Assembly: GCF_004522175.1 (NCBI RefSeq) | Contig: NZ_SDEB01000017.1 | Coordinates: forward strand, 1-64,000 | Length of the DNA: 64,000 nucleotides | Origin: Paracoccus ravus | GTDB taxonomy: Bacteria; Pseudomonadota; Alphaproteobacteria; Rhodobacterales; Rhodobacteraceae | Reading direction: 5' to 3' | In this document: positions 39,446-47,123 of the stretch, one piece after another | How the letters are laid out: each line of letters opens with the position of its first letter | Position numbering within the stretch: position 1 is the stretch's first letter | Translations under genes and position numbers: made by a program | The notes under the pieces: model-generated | The model's input: the letters and a program-made list of their open reading frames with translations, nothing else | Told to the model about the DNA's origin: nothing | Database searches by the model: none

Positions 39446-39580
39446 TTCCGGACTCAATGCACGAAATCGCGAGACTGTCACGACCTTTCCGCCGCTTTGG
39501 CCCCGCCTGAGCATGGCTTCGCTTGAAGAACGCGCAGCAAAGCTCTAGGTCTCGGCGCAGTTATTCGGATGGGGGCAGGG

Positions 39581-40174
39581 ATGTTCACCGGGATCATCAC
39601 CGATATCGGAACCGTAAGCCGCGTCGAGATGCGCGGGGATCTGCGGGCGCGCATCGCCTGCCATTACGACATGAGCGGCGTCGAGATCGGCGCATCCATC
39701 GCCTGCGATGGCGTCTGCCTTACCGTGGTCGACAAGGGGCCGGACTGGTTCGATGTCGATATTTCGGCCGAGACCCTGTCCAAGACGAATATCGGCGCGG
39801 ATGGCTGGTCCGAGGGCAGGCGGGTAAACCTCGAACGCGCGCTTCGGGTGGGCGACGAGTTGGGCGGGCATATCGTGTCCGGCCATGTCGATGGCGTCGC
39901 GCTGATCGAAGAAATGCATGACGAGGGGGAAAGCACCCGGATCGCCCTGCGTGCCCCCGAGACGCTGGCCCGCTTCATCGCGCCCAAAGGCTCGGTTGCG
40001 CTGAACGGCACCTCGCTGACCGTGAACGAGGTCGAGGGCGCGCGCTTCGGGATCAATGTCATTCCCCATACCCAGGCGGCGACGACCTGGGGCACGGTCA
40101 GGCCGGGCGACCGGGTGAACCTCGAAATCGACACGCTGGCGCGCTATGTCGCGCGACTGGCCGAGGCGGGGTAA
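39581..40174 (+). CDS. ribE: Riboflavin synthase, alpha subunit
   Basis: A 197-aa riboflavin synthase, the last step, dismutating two lumazines. It has two barrel repeats; the first begins MFTGIITDIGTV and has the GASIACDGVCLTVV core; the second has LGGHIVSGHVDGVA and GSVALNGTSLTVNEV. The start is ATG 39581 (after GGGGGCAGGG); an ATG four codons upstream is possible but the MFTGI start is near universal. The stop overlaps the next ATG in TAATG. Together with the block to nusB it forms an operon. Confidence 0.95.
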   Translation: MFTGIITDIGTVSRVEMRGDLRARIACHYDMSGVEIGASIACDGVCLTVVDKGPDWFDVDISAETLSKTNIGADGWSEGRRVNLERALRVGDELGGHIVSGHVDGVALIEEMHDEGESTRIALRAPETLARFIAPKGSVALNGTSLTVNEVEGARFGINVIPHTQAATTWGTVRPGDRVNLEIDTLARYVARLAEAG

Positions 40175-40740
40175 TGGCCGGGCTCGGCCATAATGGCGGA
40201 CCGGGGCTCGGCAGCAGCTATCGGGCGCATTGCTGGGGCGTCGCCCGGCGCGAGCTTCTGGGCGCGCGCCTGCCCATCGAGGTCGTGCGGATGCAGGTGC
40301 GGCGCGCCAAGGAACTGGGGCTGGATTACAAGACCTATGCCGGGGTTCGCGCCTCGACGGGCCGCGACCTCGTGGCCTTTCTCTATTCCTCGAACGCGCT
40401 TGGCATGTTCCGCGCGGCGCAGACCTTGCCCACCGGCGTGACGAGGCGGATCGCGACCGCCGCCGCGTCACCGCATCTGGGCTGCGCGCCGGGCCTTGCG
40501 CCCGCGTTCCTCGCGCGCCAGATGGGTGCGGTATCCTGGCGCGAGCTGCCCCCTTTCGGCAGCAACTGGGCCGCGATACGGGACGAGATGAAAACCTGGC
40601 TCAGAGCGCAGCGCCTTCCGGGCGATGCCGTTCTGATGATCGGGGAGACCGCGCATGAGCGCGAGATGATGACGGCGGGCGGGCTTGCGGGATTCGTGAC
40701 CGGCCAGGCCTTCTTTGCAGGAGTTGCGGATGCAGTATGA
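40174..40740 (+). CDS. Unknown protein encoded between ribE and ribB, with GHNGGP N-terminus
   Basis: A 188-aa protein of unknown function. The ATG overlaps the ribE stop (TAATG), and the stop lies 11 bases inside the ribB start region, so it is firmly part of the riboflavin operon. It opens MAGLGHNGGPGLG, an N-terminal GHNGGP motif. Next comes RRAKELGLDYKTYAGVRASTGRDLVAFLYSSNALGM (read in two parts: KELGLDYKTYAGVRA and DLVAFLYSSNAL), which resembles a conserved nucleic-acid- or nucleotide-related region, and later DAVLMIGETAHEREMMTAGGLAG. No catalytic motif is recognisable, and no TM helix or signal is present. Coupling to riboflavin genes suggests a related or housekeeping role. Confidence 0.8.
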   Translation: MAGLGHNGGPGLGSSYRAHCWGVARRELLGARLPIEVVRMQVRRAKELGLDYKTYAGVRASTGRDLVAFLYSSNALGMFRAAQTLPTGVTRRIATAAASPHLGCAPGLAPAFLARQMGAVSWRELPPFGSNWAAIRDEMKTWLRAQRLPGDAVLMIGETAHEREMMTAGGLAGFVTGQAFFAGVADAV

Positions 40741-41848
40741 AAAACCCGGACCCGTCGAGCGCGACTGGTCGGACGCGATCTCGCGGATCGAAGAGATCAT
40801 CAACGAGGCCCGCAACGGCCGCATGTTCATCCTTGTCGACCACGAGGACCGCGAGAATGAGGGCGATCTGGTCATCCCCGCCCAGATGGCCACGCCCGAG
40901 GCGATCAATTTCATGGCCATGCATGGCCGCGGTCTGATCTGTCTCGCGATGCCGGGCCAGCGTATCGACGCGCTCGGCCTGCCGCTGATGAGCCCCAAGA
41001 ATTCCAGCCGCCATGAAACTGCCTTTACCATGTCGATCGAGGCCCGCGAAGGCGTCACGACCGGGATCTCGGCCCATGACCGCGCGCATACGATCGCGGT
41101 CGCGATCGACCCGACCAAGGGCGCTGCCGATATCGCGACGCCGGGCCATATCTTTCCGCTGCGCGCCCGCGATGGCGGCGTGCTGGTCCGCGCGGGCCAT
41201 ACCGAAGCGGCGGTCGATGTCTCGCGCCTGGCCGGACTGAACCCTGCGGGCGTGATCTGCGAGATCATGAACGAAGACGGCACCATGGCGCGCCTGCCCG
41301 ATCTGATTGCCTTTGCGCAGAAACACGGGCTCAAGATCGGGACGATCAGCGACCTGATCGCCTATCGCCGCCGCCATGACAACCTCATCGCCGAACGCGC
41401 ACAACGCGCAGTGCAATCCGTGCATGGCGGCGATTGGATGATGCGGGTTTTCGCGGATGAAACCTCGGGTGCAGAGCACATCGTCCTGACCAAGGGTGAT
41501 CTGGCGCAACCCGGCCCGGTCCTCGTGCGGATGCACGCGCTTGACCCGCTGCATGATGTGCTTGGCATCGGTCGTCTGGACGCGGGCGAGCTTTCCGCCG
41601 CGATGCGGCTGATCGGACAAGAGGGCAGGGGCGTTGTGGTCCTGTTCCGCGATCTGGAGCGCAAGCTTCCCCTTCAGGGCGAGGTTTCGCCCCATGTCCT
41701 GCGCCAATACGGGCTGGGGGCGCAGATTCTGTCCTCGCTCGGGCTGTCCGAGCTTGTTCTTTTGACCAATTCGGCGCCAGTTAAGGTGGTCGGGCTTGAC
41801 GCCTACGGGCTTTCGATCCATTCCACCCGTCCGATTCCGAAAGAGTAA
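40730..41848 (+). CDS. ribB: 3,4-dihydroxy-2-butanone 4-phosphate synthase with degenerate GTP cyclohydrolase II-like domain
   Basis: A 372-aa RibBA-shaped protein. The N-terminal RibB domain (1-210) is intact: VDHEDRENEGDLVIPA, RGLICLAMPG, FTMSIEAREGVTTGISAHDRA and LRARDGGVLVRAGHTEA, including the acidic residues and His for ribulose-5-phosphate. The C-terminal RibA-like domain (225-372) keeps the fold (GPVLVRMHA, EEGRG-like QEGRGVVVLFRDLE, LTNSAPVKVVGL) but lacks the three zinc cysteines (normally in an LxCDCG stretch) and the GRNIGL loop. GTP cyclohydrolase II activity is therefore unlikely. The start ATG 40730 has AGGAG about six bases upstream. It precedes ribH by 3 bases. Confidence 0.92.
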   Translation: MQYEKPGPVERDWSDAISRIEEIINEARNGRMFILVDHEDRENEGDLVIPAQMATPEAINFMAMHGRGLICLAMPGQRIDALGLPLMSPKNSSRHETAFTMSIEAREGVTTGISAHDRAHTIAVAIDPTKGAADIATPGHIFPLRARDGGVLVRAGHTEAAVDVSRLAGLNPAGVICEIMNEDGTMARLPDLIAFAQKHGLKIGTISDLIAYRRRHDNLIAERAQRAVQSVHGGDWMMRVFADETSGAEHIVLTKGDLAQPGPVLVRMHALDPLHDVLGIGRLDAGELSAAMRLIGQEGRGVVVLFRDLERKLPLQGEVSPHVLRQYGLGAQILSSLGLSELVLLTNSAPVKVVGLDAYGLSIHSTRPIPKE

Positions 41849-41851
41849 GCC

Positions 41852-42406
41852 ATGGCCGCCAGCATCGAACATTACCAGCTGCCGCTGCCCCAGATCGAAG
41901 GCGGCGCGAAGCTGCTGATCGTGGTCGCGCCCTATTACCGCCAGATCGCCGACGGGCTGATCTCGGGCGCGAAAGCGGTCGCCGAGGCCGCGGGCGCGAC
42001 GGTGGACCTGATCGAGGTTCCCGGCGCGCTGGAGGTTCCGACCGCGATCGGGCTGGCGGCGGCGCGCGGGCTCTATGACGGCTATGTGGCGCTTGGCTGC
42101 GTGATCCGTGGCGAGACGACGCATTACGACACGGTCTGCAACGACAGTTCGCGCGGCGTGACCCTGCTGGGTCTTCAGGGCCATTGCATCGGCAATGGCA
42201 TCCTGACCGTCGAGAATTACGCGCAGGCCGAAGTTCGCGCCGATCCTCATGGTCAGAACAAGGGCGGCGGCGCGGCCGCTGCGGCATTGCATCTGATCGC
42301 GCTGAAACGCCGCTTCGAGGGGCGCAGCGCGGCCGAGCTTTCGGGCAAGACACAACAAGACATCATCCGCCTCGCGGGTGAACTGGAAGGACAGACACGC
42401 GCATGA
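41852..42406 (+). CDS. ribH: 6,7-dimethyl-8-ribityllumazine synthase
   Basis: A 184-aa lumazine synthase, condensing the RibB product with the pyrimidine. Key segments are VAPYYRQIADGLISGA, VPGALEVPTAI, YVALGCVIRGETTHYDTVCNDSSRGV (catalytic His in TTHYD) and GNGILTVEN. The ring-forming enzyme usually makes 60-mers or decamers. Its stop overlaps the nusB start by four bases. It is slightly longer than average, with an extended N-terminus (MAASIEHYQLPLPQIEG). Confidence 0.95.
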   Translation: MAASIEHYQLPLPQIEGGAKLLIVVAPYYRQIADGLISGAKAVAEAAGATVDLIEVPGALEVPTAIGLAAARGLYDGYVALGCVIRGETTHYDTVCNDSSRGVTLLGLQGHCIGNGILTVENYAQAEVRADPHGQNKGGGAAAAALHLIALKRRFEGRSAAELSGKTQQDIIRLAGELEGQTRA

Positions 42407-42903
42407 GCGGACAAGGTGGTAACCGGCGCAGCCCGGAAGAACGTGCAGAGCGGCAGGCCCGGACCTCGGCCGCGCGCCTCTATGCGGTTCAGGCGCTGTT
42501 CCAGATGGAAGCCGGTGGCCAATCGGCCGATCGCGTCATGGCCGAATTCCGGCAATGGCGCATCGGCCGGACCGACGAGGACGAGGATATGGTCTCGATC
42601 GAGGCCGATGGCGTCCTGTTCGGCCGCATCATCGACGAGGCGGTGAACCGCCAGTCGCGCATCGACCAGATGACCGACCGCGCGCTGGTCGCGAAATGGC
42701 CAATCGACCGGATCGACCCGGTCCTGCGCGCGCTCTTCCGCGCCGCCGGGGCCGAGCTGGTCGAGACCGGCACCCCGCCCAAGGTCGTCATCACGGAATA
42801 TGTCCGCGTGGCGCAGGCCTTCTTCCCCGAAGGCCGCGAGGGAAAATTCGTCAATGCGGTTCTGGATCACATGGCCCGAGAGGCGCGTCCCGAGGCGTTC
42901 TGA
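42403..42903 (+). CDS. nusB: Transcription antitermination factor NusB
   Basis: A 166-aa NusB. The helical RNA-binding core begins RTSAARLYAVQALFQME and includes RIDQMTDRALVAKWPIDRIDPVLRALFRAAGAEL (in parts) and VVITEYVRVAQAFFPEGREGKFVNAVLDHMA, a near-universal signature. It acts in rRNA antitermination with NusE (S10). It is coupled to ribH by a four-base overlap, the usual rib-nusB order. Confidence 0.95.
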   Translation: MSGQGGNRRSPEERAERQARTSAARLYAVQALFQMEAGGQSADRVMAEFRQWRIGRTDEDEDMVSIEADGVLFGRIIDEAVNRQSRIDQMTDRALVAKWPIDRIDPVLRALFRAAGAELVETGTPPKVVITEYVRVAQAFFPEGREGKFVNAVLDHMAREARPEAF

Positions 42904-42975
42904 CCACGGCGCTTTCGAAAATCGCGCTTTTGCATTATCATCGGGCTTCGCAACCAGCAGCGAGGCCCGTTTTTC

Positions 42976-43329
42976 ATGCCAGGCCTGATCCGCCTCTACC
43001 TGCGCAGCACCGTCATCGGCGGGGTTTTGGCCGTTGTCTTCGTCGCCTTGCTGCTGGGCTTTGATTCCGCCGGATTGCGCCATCTGCTATTGGGCAGCGG
43101 TTCGGGGCTTGTTGGCCTGCTCCTGCTGACCTTTTTTCACGCGCTGCTCTTCTCGGGGGTGCAATTCGGCATCCGCATCATGCTGATGTCGGAAGGCGAC
43201 TCGCGTCCGCGGCGCGGGAAAACGCATCGAATTGGACCAGATCGCGCTCTGTGCGAGTCGCGGCGAGCGGTCCCGCATGGCGTCGGCCACCTGTCCGAAA
43301 GGTCAGGTCGGAGGCAATTGTCACGCTAA
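42976..43329 (+). CDS. Small membrane protein downstream of nusB
   Basis: A 117-aa protein with two TM helices (IGGVLAVVFVALLLGF and GLVGLLLLTFFHALLFSGVQFG) and the conserved block GIRIMLMSEGDSRP. Such small proteins after nusB are common in Rhodobacteraceae; function unknown. The residues after about 75 (GKTHRIGPDRALC...) are arginine-rich and unlike the rest. They may come from a frameshift or stop loss just after GDSRPRRGK, since relatives appear to end near there. Start ATG 42976 follows a weak site. Confidence 0.6.
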   Translation: MPGLIRLYLRSTVIGGVLAVVFVALLLGFDSAGLRHLLLGSGSGLVGLLLLTFFHALLFSGVQFGIRIMLMSEGDSRPRRGKTHRIGPDRALCESRRAVPHGVGHLSERSGRRQLSR

Positions 43330-43726
43330 GGACACGGAGATTCGGCGCTTCTGTGGATAAATTGCAACAGATCGCTGCGCCCGATCAGGCCGGCAAAACT
43401 GCACAGCTTCAGAGCAACTGGCTTTTATTGCAGTTCTAAGGCGAGATTTCAACCCCAGGCTGCATCCGGCCGTTCCGGCTTATTTGTTCATTTTGCAGAA
43501 AAAAGGCGAATGCGCCCAAATGGCGATGGGTAGTTCCATCACGAAAATCAGCGAGCGGATTTCCGCTGACAGGAAAACGTGACGTTCTATTCACGTTTCC
43601 GCGATCAAATTGCAGGTTGGCCCGAGCCTTTATGCGCAAATCCCGACGATTTATTTCTTGTCCAGCAGTGATGCTCGTGAGGACCAGAGCAGTGGCCTCA
43701 CGGACACGGTTAGAAGGACTCAGAAG
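43330..43726 (+). promoter_or_regulatory. Long leader/promoter region of the salt-induced outer membrane gene with two inverted repeats
   Basis: About 400 bases without a gene, clearly more AT-rich than the surroundings. At 43572-43600 an inverted repeat pairs GGAAAACGTGA with TCACGTTTCC (one bulged A) around an 8-base loop. At 43676-43702 CGTGAGG pairs perfectly with CCTCACG around 13 bases, ending 25 bases before the start codon. The second may be an mRNA hairpin near the ribosome site; the first may be an operator or the 5' end of a leader. No -10/-35 pair is certain. Confidence 0.45.
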
Positions 43727-44647
43727 ATGAAAGCTCTTGCTTACCTCGCTGGCGCATCCGCCCTGGCAGTGGCGTTTTCTTCGCCCGCCTTTGCGCAACA
43801 GGAGATCGCCACCGGCGCGAATGCAACCGGCATCTCGGAAGTCAACGAGGGGATGAAAGACGTCGAAGAAGCCGTTCGCGACGATTTCGACCGCTCCTCG
43901 GATGCCTATCGCTTTGGCCCCCCCGAACGTCAGGAAGGCGTTTTCGGTTCGATCGCGCTCAGCTATGTCGGTCGCACCGGCAACACTGAAAACCAGGACT
44001 TCAGCCTGTCGGGCCGCCTGTCCAGCAATGCGGGTGCCTTCTCGCAGTCGGTCGGGATCCTGCTTGAATATGGCGAGGACAATAACGGGGACAAGGATAC
44101 GGACAAGACCTCGACCATCTATGAGGGCATGTACAATATCAATCCCAACTTCTACGCCTTTGCCCTCGGTCGTCTGACCACCGATGCGCTGGCCGATGAC
44201 CCGATCAGCCTGGATGACGGGGATACGTTCGATGATCTCGATGGCCGGATGGAGCGTGACGCCTATTTCGGTATCGGTCCGGGCTACAGGGTGATCAACA
44301 ACGAAACCACCGCCTGGCGCGTGCAGGCCGCTGTCGGCATACGCTATACGAAGCAGGTCGATGTGATCGACCCCGTCGCCGAAACGCTTGAAAAAGATTC
44401 GGATACCGGCGTGGGTTATCTCGTGTCGTCGCGCTTCTATCACAAGTTCAACGACACGTTCTATCTGACCAACGACACCGACTACCTGACCTCGGACAGC
44501 AACGACACCGCGACCAACGACCTTGGTCTGAACTTCAAGATGTCGGATGCTTTCGCGACGCGGATCTCGTACAAGACCGAATATGTTTCGGACCGTGCGA
44601 TCCGTACCGACAATACGGTGGGCGTCTCGCTGGTCTATGGCTTCTAA
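43727..44647 (+). CDS. DUF481-type salt-stress-induced outer membrane protein (SspA-like)
   Basis: A 306-aa outer membrane protein. It starts at ATG 43727 (MKALAYLAGASALAVAFSS, cut after AFAQ). After a short coiled segment with EVNEGMKDVEEAVRDDFDRS, alternating beta strands (VFGSIALSYVGRTGNTEN, YEFDxx-type strands) run to the C-terminal aromatic residue in SLVYGF, the outer-membrane signal for BAM. The DUF481 barrel is rich in Asp, as in proteins induced by salt. In Rhodobacter sphaeroides the related sspA gene lies convergent to 6S RNA, the same arrangement as here. Its exact function is unknown. Confidence 0.85.
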   Translation: MKALAYLAGASALAVAFSSPAFAQQEIATGANATGISEVNEGMKDVEEAVRDDFDRSSDAYRFGPPERQEGVFGSIALSYVGRTGNTENQDFSLSGRLSSNAGAFSQSVGILLEYGEDNNGDKDTDKTSTIYEGMYNINPNFYAFALGRLTTDALADDPISLDDGDTFDDLDGRMERDAYFGIGPGYRVINNETTAWRVQAAVGIRYTKQVDVIDPVAETLEKDSDTGVGYLVSSRFYHKFNDTFYLTNDTDYLTSDSNDTATNDLGLNFKMSDAFATRISYKTEYVSDRAIRTDNTVGVSLVYGF

Positions 44648-44677
44648 GACCCCTACTTCCCTTCTCTCTCAAAGTCT

Positions 44678-44704
44678 GGGTGGCCTTCGGGCCGCCCTTT
44701 TTTC
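44678..44704. terminator. Terminator shared by the outer membrane gene and 6S RNA
   Basis: GGGTGGCC (44678-44685) pairs with GGCCGCCC (44690-44697, one G-U) around a TTCG tetraloop, then TTTTTT on the plus strand. It ends the DUF481 gene; from the other side it lies just after the minus-strand RNA. Confidence 0.85.
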
Positions 44705-44834
44705 TTGCGAGGACAGGGGAAGAAGTGGCGGGAACCGCAGCAACCGTGGCAGCGCAGGTTTCCCCGAAAGCCTGGATGTCCAGGTGGGGACCAGGTAACG
44801 AGACCAGGGCCTCGACAGAGCCAGCCCCCTCGGT
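44705..44834 (-). ncRNA. ssrS: 6S RNA (ssrS) candidate
   Basis: The minus strand has a perfect TATAAT 4-9 bases upstream of this stretch. The predicted RNA is about 130 nt and folds like 6S: a closing stem (5' CGAGG/GGG with 3' CCCC..CCTCG), a large open middle with side hairpins, and an upper stem GGTCCCC/GGGGAAACC capped by CCTGG-ACAT-CCAGG. No open frame is present. In Rhodobacter sphaeroides the 6S RNA gene lies on the antisense strand just downstream of the salt-induced sspA gene; that is the exact position here. 6S RNA binds and sequesters housekeeping RNA polymerase in stationary phase. The length is short for 6S, so ends may be off; an unrelated small RNA is the alternative. Confidence 0.6.
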
Positions 44835-44837
44835 GAA

Positions 44838-44843
44838 ATTATA
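44838..44843 (-). promoter_or_regulatory. -10 element for the 6S RNA candidate
   Basis: TATAAT on the minus strand, perfect to consensus and rare in this GC-rich DNA. The expected -35 region about 17 bases upstream is GC-rich and poor; a T7 run lies between. Confidence 0.55.
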
Positions 44844-44976
44844 GGCCAGTGGAAAAAAAGGCCGCGCACGCGAAGAGCAGAAACCCGCCTTGGCCTAGAT
44901 AGGATGGCTGTGCCCCGGGTGCAAGCGGGGCCAGGTGCTGCTTGCAGGATGTTCTGCTTTAGTTCATGTTTATCCA

Positions 44977-45444
44977 ATGAGTGATCCAGATCCCACCAGC
45001 GATGAACTCACCGCATTGAAGCCCGGCCAGCGCCTTGCGCGCGGCGTGTCGCGCCTCTTGACCTCGATGGGACATGCCGCGCTGTCGGAATTCGTTCCGC
45101 AACCGGGATTGCGTGTCGATGTCGTCTCGATCAGCCCAAAGGGCGAGATCTGGGTCATCGAATGCAAGAGTTGCCGGGCCGATTTTGTCTCGGACCGCAA
45201 ATGGCAAAGCTATCTGGCATATTGCGACCGTTTCTTCTGGGCCGTCGACCCGGATTTCCCGGACGCGCTTCTGCCCGAGGGGGGTGGCCTGATCCGGGCG
45301 GATGGCTGGGGCGCCGAGATGATCCGCATGGCGCCCGAGACCCGGCTTGCGGCAGCCCGCCGCAGCCGGATCCTGCGGGACATTTCCCGGGTCTCGACGA
45401 CCCGTCTGCTGGCCCTGACCGATCCCCACGCGTTCAGCGCCTAG
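44977..45444 (+). CDS. mmcB: MmcB-family DNA repair nuclease-like protein
   Basis: A 155-aa MmcB-like protein. It starts at ATG 44977 (MSDPDPTSDELTALKPGQRL). A PD-(D/E)XK-like core is visible: HAALSEFVPQPGLRVDVVSISPKGEIWVIECKSCRADF, with Asp and the E-x-K triad in place (given in parts: LRVDVVSI and WVIECKS). The later WAVDPDFPDALLPEG and AGLIxADGWGAE-type segments are family marks. In Caulobacter MmcB is DNA-damage-induced and acts with ImuBC-type mutagenesis. The stop overlaps the convergent small gene by 11 bases. Confidence 0.8.
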   Translation: MSDPDPTSDELTALKPGQRLARGVSRLLTSMGHAALSEFVPQPGLRVDVVSISPKGEIWVIECKSCRADFVSDRKWQSYLAYCDRFFWAVDPDFPDALLPEGGGLIRADGWGAEMIRMAPETRLAAARRSRILRDISRVSTTRLLALTDPHAFSA

Positions 45445-45655
45445 GTTTTTTCCCGGGCTTGCCGCTTTTGCCCGCCATGTCGCGCGCGGCTTCTGCCGCC
45501 GCCAGCAGTTCCTCGGCGATTTCCTCGGCCTCCTCGGGATCGAAATCCAGGGGAAGGTCGACGCCGTCGCCCTCGATATAGATGCGAACCATGCCGCGAT
45601 CGGTGGGTCCGATCTGGATATTCGCGGCGATTTCGCTTTCGCTGTTGATGCCCAT
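45434..45655 (-). CDS. Small acidic conserved protein (DUF6324-like)
   Basis: A 73-aa protein, MGINSESEIAANIQIGPTDRG followed by MVRIYIEGDGVDLPLDFDPEEAEEIAEELLAAAEAARD (in parts: VRIYIEGDGVDLPLDF and EEAEEIAEELLAAAEAA). It has a short strand-rich start, then an acidic helix. It resembles a small conserved Rhodobacteraceae family often annotated DUF6324. Its function is unknown. Its stop region overlaps mmcB on the other strand. Confidence 0.7.
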   Translation of the reverse strand: MGINSESEIAANIQIGPTDRGMVRIYIEGDGVDLPLDFDPEEAEEIAEELLAAAEAARDMAGKSGKPGKKPRR

Positions 45656-45768
45656 GTCTGGCCCTTCCGGCTTCTGTTGCTGACCTGAGAAAATTTCTTA
45701 CTTCAGGTGAAGATTTCCGGCAAGACAGGGTTGCACCCCCCGGAATCCGGTTATATTACGCCCCCAGT

Positions 45769-45845
45769 GCCGCCTTAGCTCAGTTGGTTAGAGCGCTAGA
45801 TTGTGGATCTAGAGGTCCCCCGTTCGAGCCGGGGAGGCGGTACCA
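45769..45845 (+). tRNA. tRNA-His (GTG anticodon), A73, no encoded G-1
   Basis: A complete cloverleaf. The acceptor stem is GCCGCCT (45769-45775) with AGGCGGT (45835-45841), with a G1-U72 pair. The D arm has TTAGCTCAGTTGGTTAGAGC, the anticodon GTG is at 45803-45805 in loop TTGTGGA, and the T arm is CCCCG-TTCGAGC-CGGGG. The discriminator base is A at 45842 and CCA is encoded (45843-45845). The base before G1 is T, so the G-1 that normally marks tRNA-His is absent. That, with A73, matches the known divergent alphaproteobacterial tRNA-His. Confidence 0.97.
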
Positions 45846-45997
45846 TCTTTCCCCCGAAAATCGCTGATGAATTTCCGGTCCCTGCGGGGCGCGGGCATGG
45901 CGCCTTGCCGCTTTTTGGCTGGCCCGGCCGGTCCGAAGCTTGCAAAGCGCATCTACCCAAGTCACAACACCGGTCGAACTTGACTGGAGCATTCCGC

Positions 45998-46948
45998 ATG
46001 AACCTTTTCGTTGCCCTCCAGATGGACCCGATCGAGCATGTCTCGATCGAAGGGGACAGCACTTTCCGACTGGGGCTTGAAGCCGAGGCCCGTGGCCATC
46101 GCCTGTTTCAATACACGGCCGACCGGCTCAGCTATGTCGAGGGCCGCCTGATCGCAAAGGGCCGTCCCGTGACTTTGCGCCGCGAGCAGGGGAACCATGT
46201 CACTTTCGGCGATTGGGCCGAGATGGACCTGTCGGAATTCGACGTCGTCTGGCTGCGGCAGGACCCGCCATTCGACATGGGCTATATCACCAATACCCAT
46301 CTGCTGGACCGCGCCCATCCCCAAACCTTCGTCGTCAACGATCCTTTCTGGGTGCGCAACTGCCCGGAAAAACTGCTCGTGCTGGATTTTCCGGACCTGA
46401 CTCCGCCGACGGTCATCACCCGTGACATCGCCCAGATCCGTGCCTTCCGCGAACGTCATGGCGACATTATCGTGAAGCCGCTTTACGGCAATGGCGGCGC
46501 AGGGATCTTTCACCTGCGGCCGAATGATCCGAACCTGTCCTCGCTTGTCGAGACCTTCTCGGGGATCAATCGCGAGCCGGTCATCGCGCAGAGATACCTG
46601 CCCGAGGTCGTCAAGGGCGACAAGCGCATCATCCTTGTCGATGGCGAACCGGTCGGGGCAATCAACCGCGTTCCGGCCGCAGGTGAGGCGCGTTCCAACA
46701 TGCATGTGGGGGGACGGCCCGAAAAGGTCGGATTGACCGAGCGCGAGCGCGAGATCTGTGCGATCATCGGCCCGGTCCTGCGCGAAAAGGGTCTACTTTT
46801 TACCGGAATCGACGTGATTGACGGATGGCTGACCGAAATCAACGTGACCTCTCCGACCGGCATTCAGGAACTCGAGCGTTTCGACGGGATCAATGCTGCC
46901 GCGCTGATCTGGGACGCCGTCGAAAGACGCATTGCCGAGCGCGAGTGA
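45998..46948 (+). CDS. gshB: Glutathione synthetase
   Basis: A 316-aa ATP-grasp enzyme joining gamma-glutamylcysteine and glycine. The N-terminus is [15 protein letters not shown], and the GshB blocks [24 protein letters not shown] (in two parts), [40 protein letters not shown], and [25 protein letters not shown] are complete, with the Mg-binding Glu and Asn in the last one. ATG 45998 is preceded by TGGAGC. It follows tRNA-His. Full length. Confidence 0.95.
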   Translation: MNLFVALQMDPIEHVSIEGDSTFRLGLEAEARGHRLFQYTADRLSYVEGRLIAKGRPVTLRREQGNHVTFGDWAEMDLSEFDVVWLRQDPPFDMGYITNTHLLDRAHPQTFVVNDPFWVRNCPEKLLVLDFPDLTPPTVITRDIAQIRAFRERHGDIIVKPLYGNGGAGIFHLRPNDPNLSSLVETFSGINREPVIAQRYLPEVVKGDKRIILVDGEPVGAINRVPAAGEARSNMHVGGRPEKVGLTEREREICAIIGPVLREKGLLFTGIDVIDGWLTEINVTSPTGIQELERFDGINAAALIWDAVERRIAERE

Positions 46949-46961
46949 AACTAGTCGGATC

Positions 46962-47123
46962 TCAGCGGCAATCCCCGCCGCTGAGGTCGAGGCCCAGCCG
47001 GTGGCTGCGCAATTCCCGGCTGCAGATCAGCATCGGGCAGGAACTTGCATAGGGGCAGGGCTTGCCGTCCTGGGCCGGGCAGCGCCTGGCCGGTTGCCGC
47101 GATTTGTTCAGGATCCGGATCAT
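46962..47123 (-). CDS. 53-aa cysteine-rich small protein
   Basis: A 53-aa frame, MIRILNKSRQPARRC, then PAQDGKPCPYASSCPMLICSRELRS and a tail ending GGDCR (parts given). It has five cysteines, four in a C-x8-C-x5-C-x4-C cluster spacing that suggests a metal site, and its ATG overlaps the stop of the upstream 84-aa gene by four bases (47120-47123), implying translational coupling. It is below the size of most annotations. The coupling and cysteine pattern argue that it is real. I do not know a named family. Confidence 0.6.
   Translation of the reverse strand: MIRILNKSRQPARRCPAQDGKPCPYASSCPMLICSRELRSHRLGLDLSGGDCR

Noticed and set aside
39446-39580. Possible FMN riboswitch before ribE
   Set aside because: The conserved RFN elements are absent and the region is mostly occupied by the kpsS 5' end.
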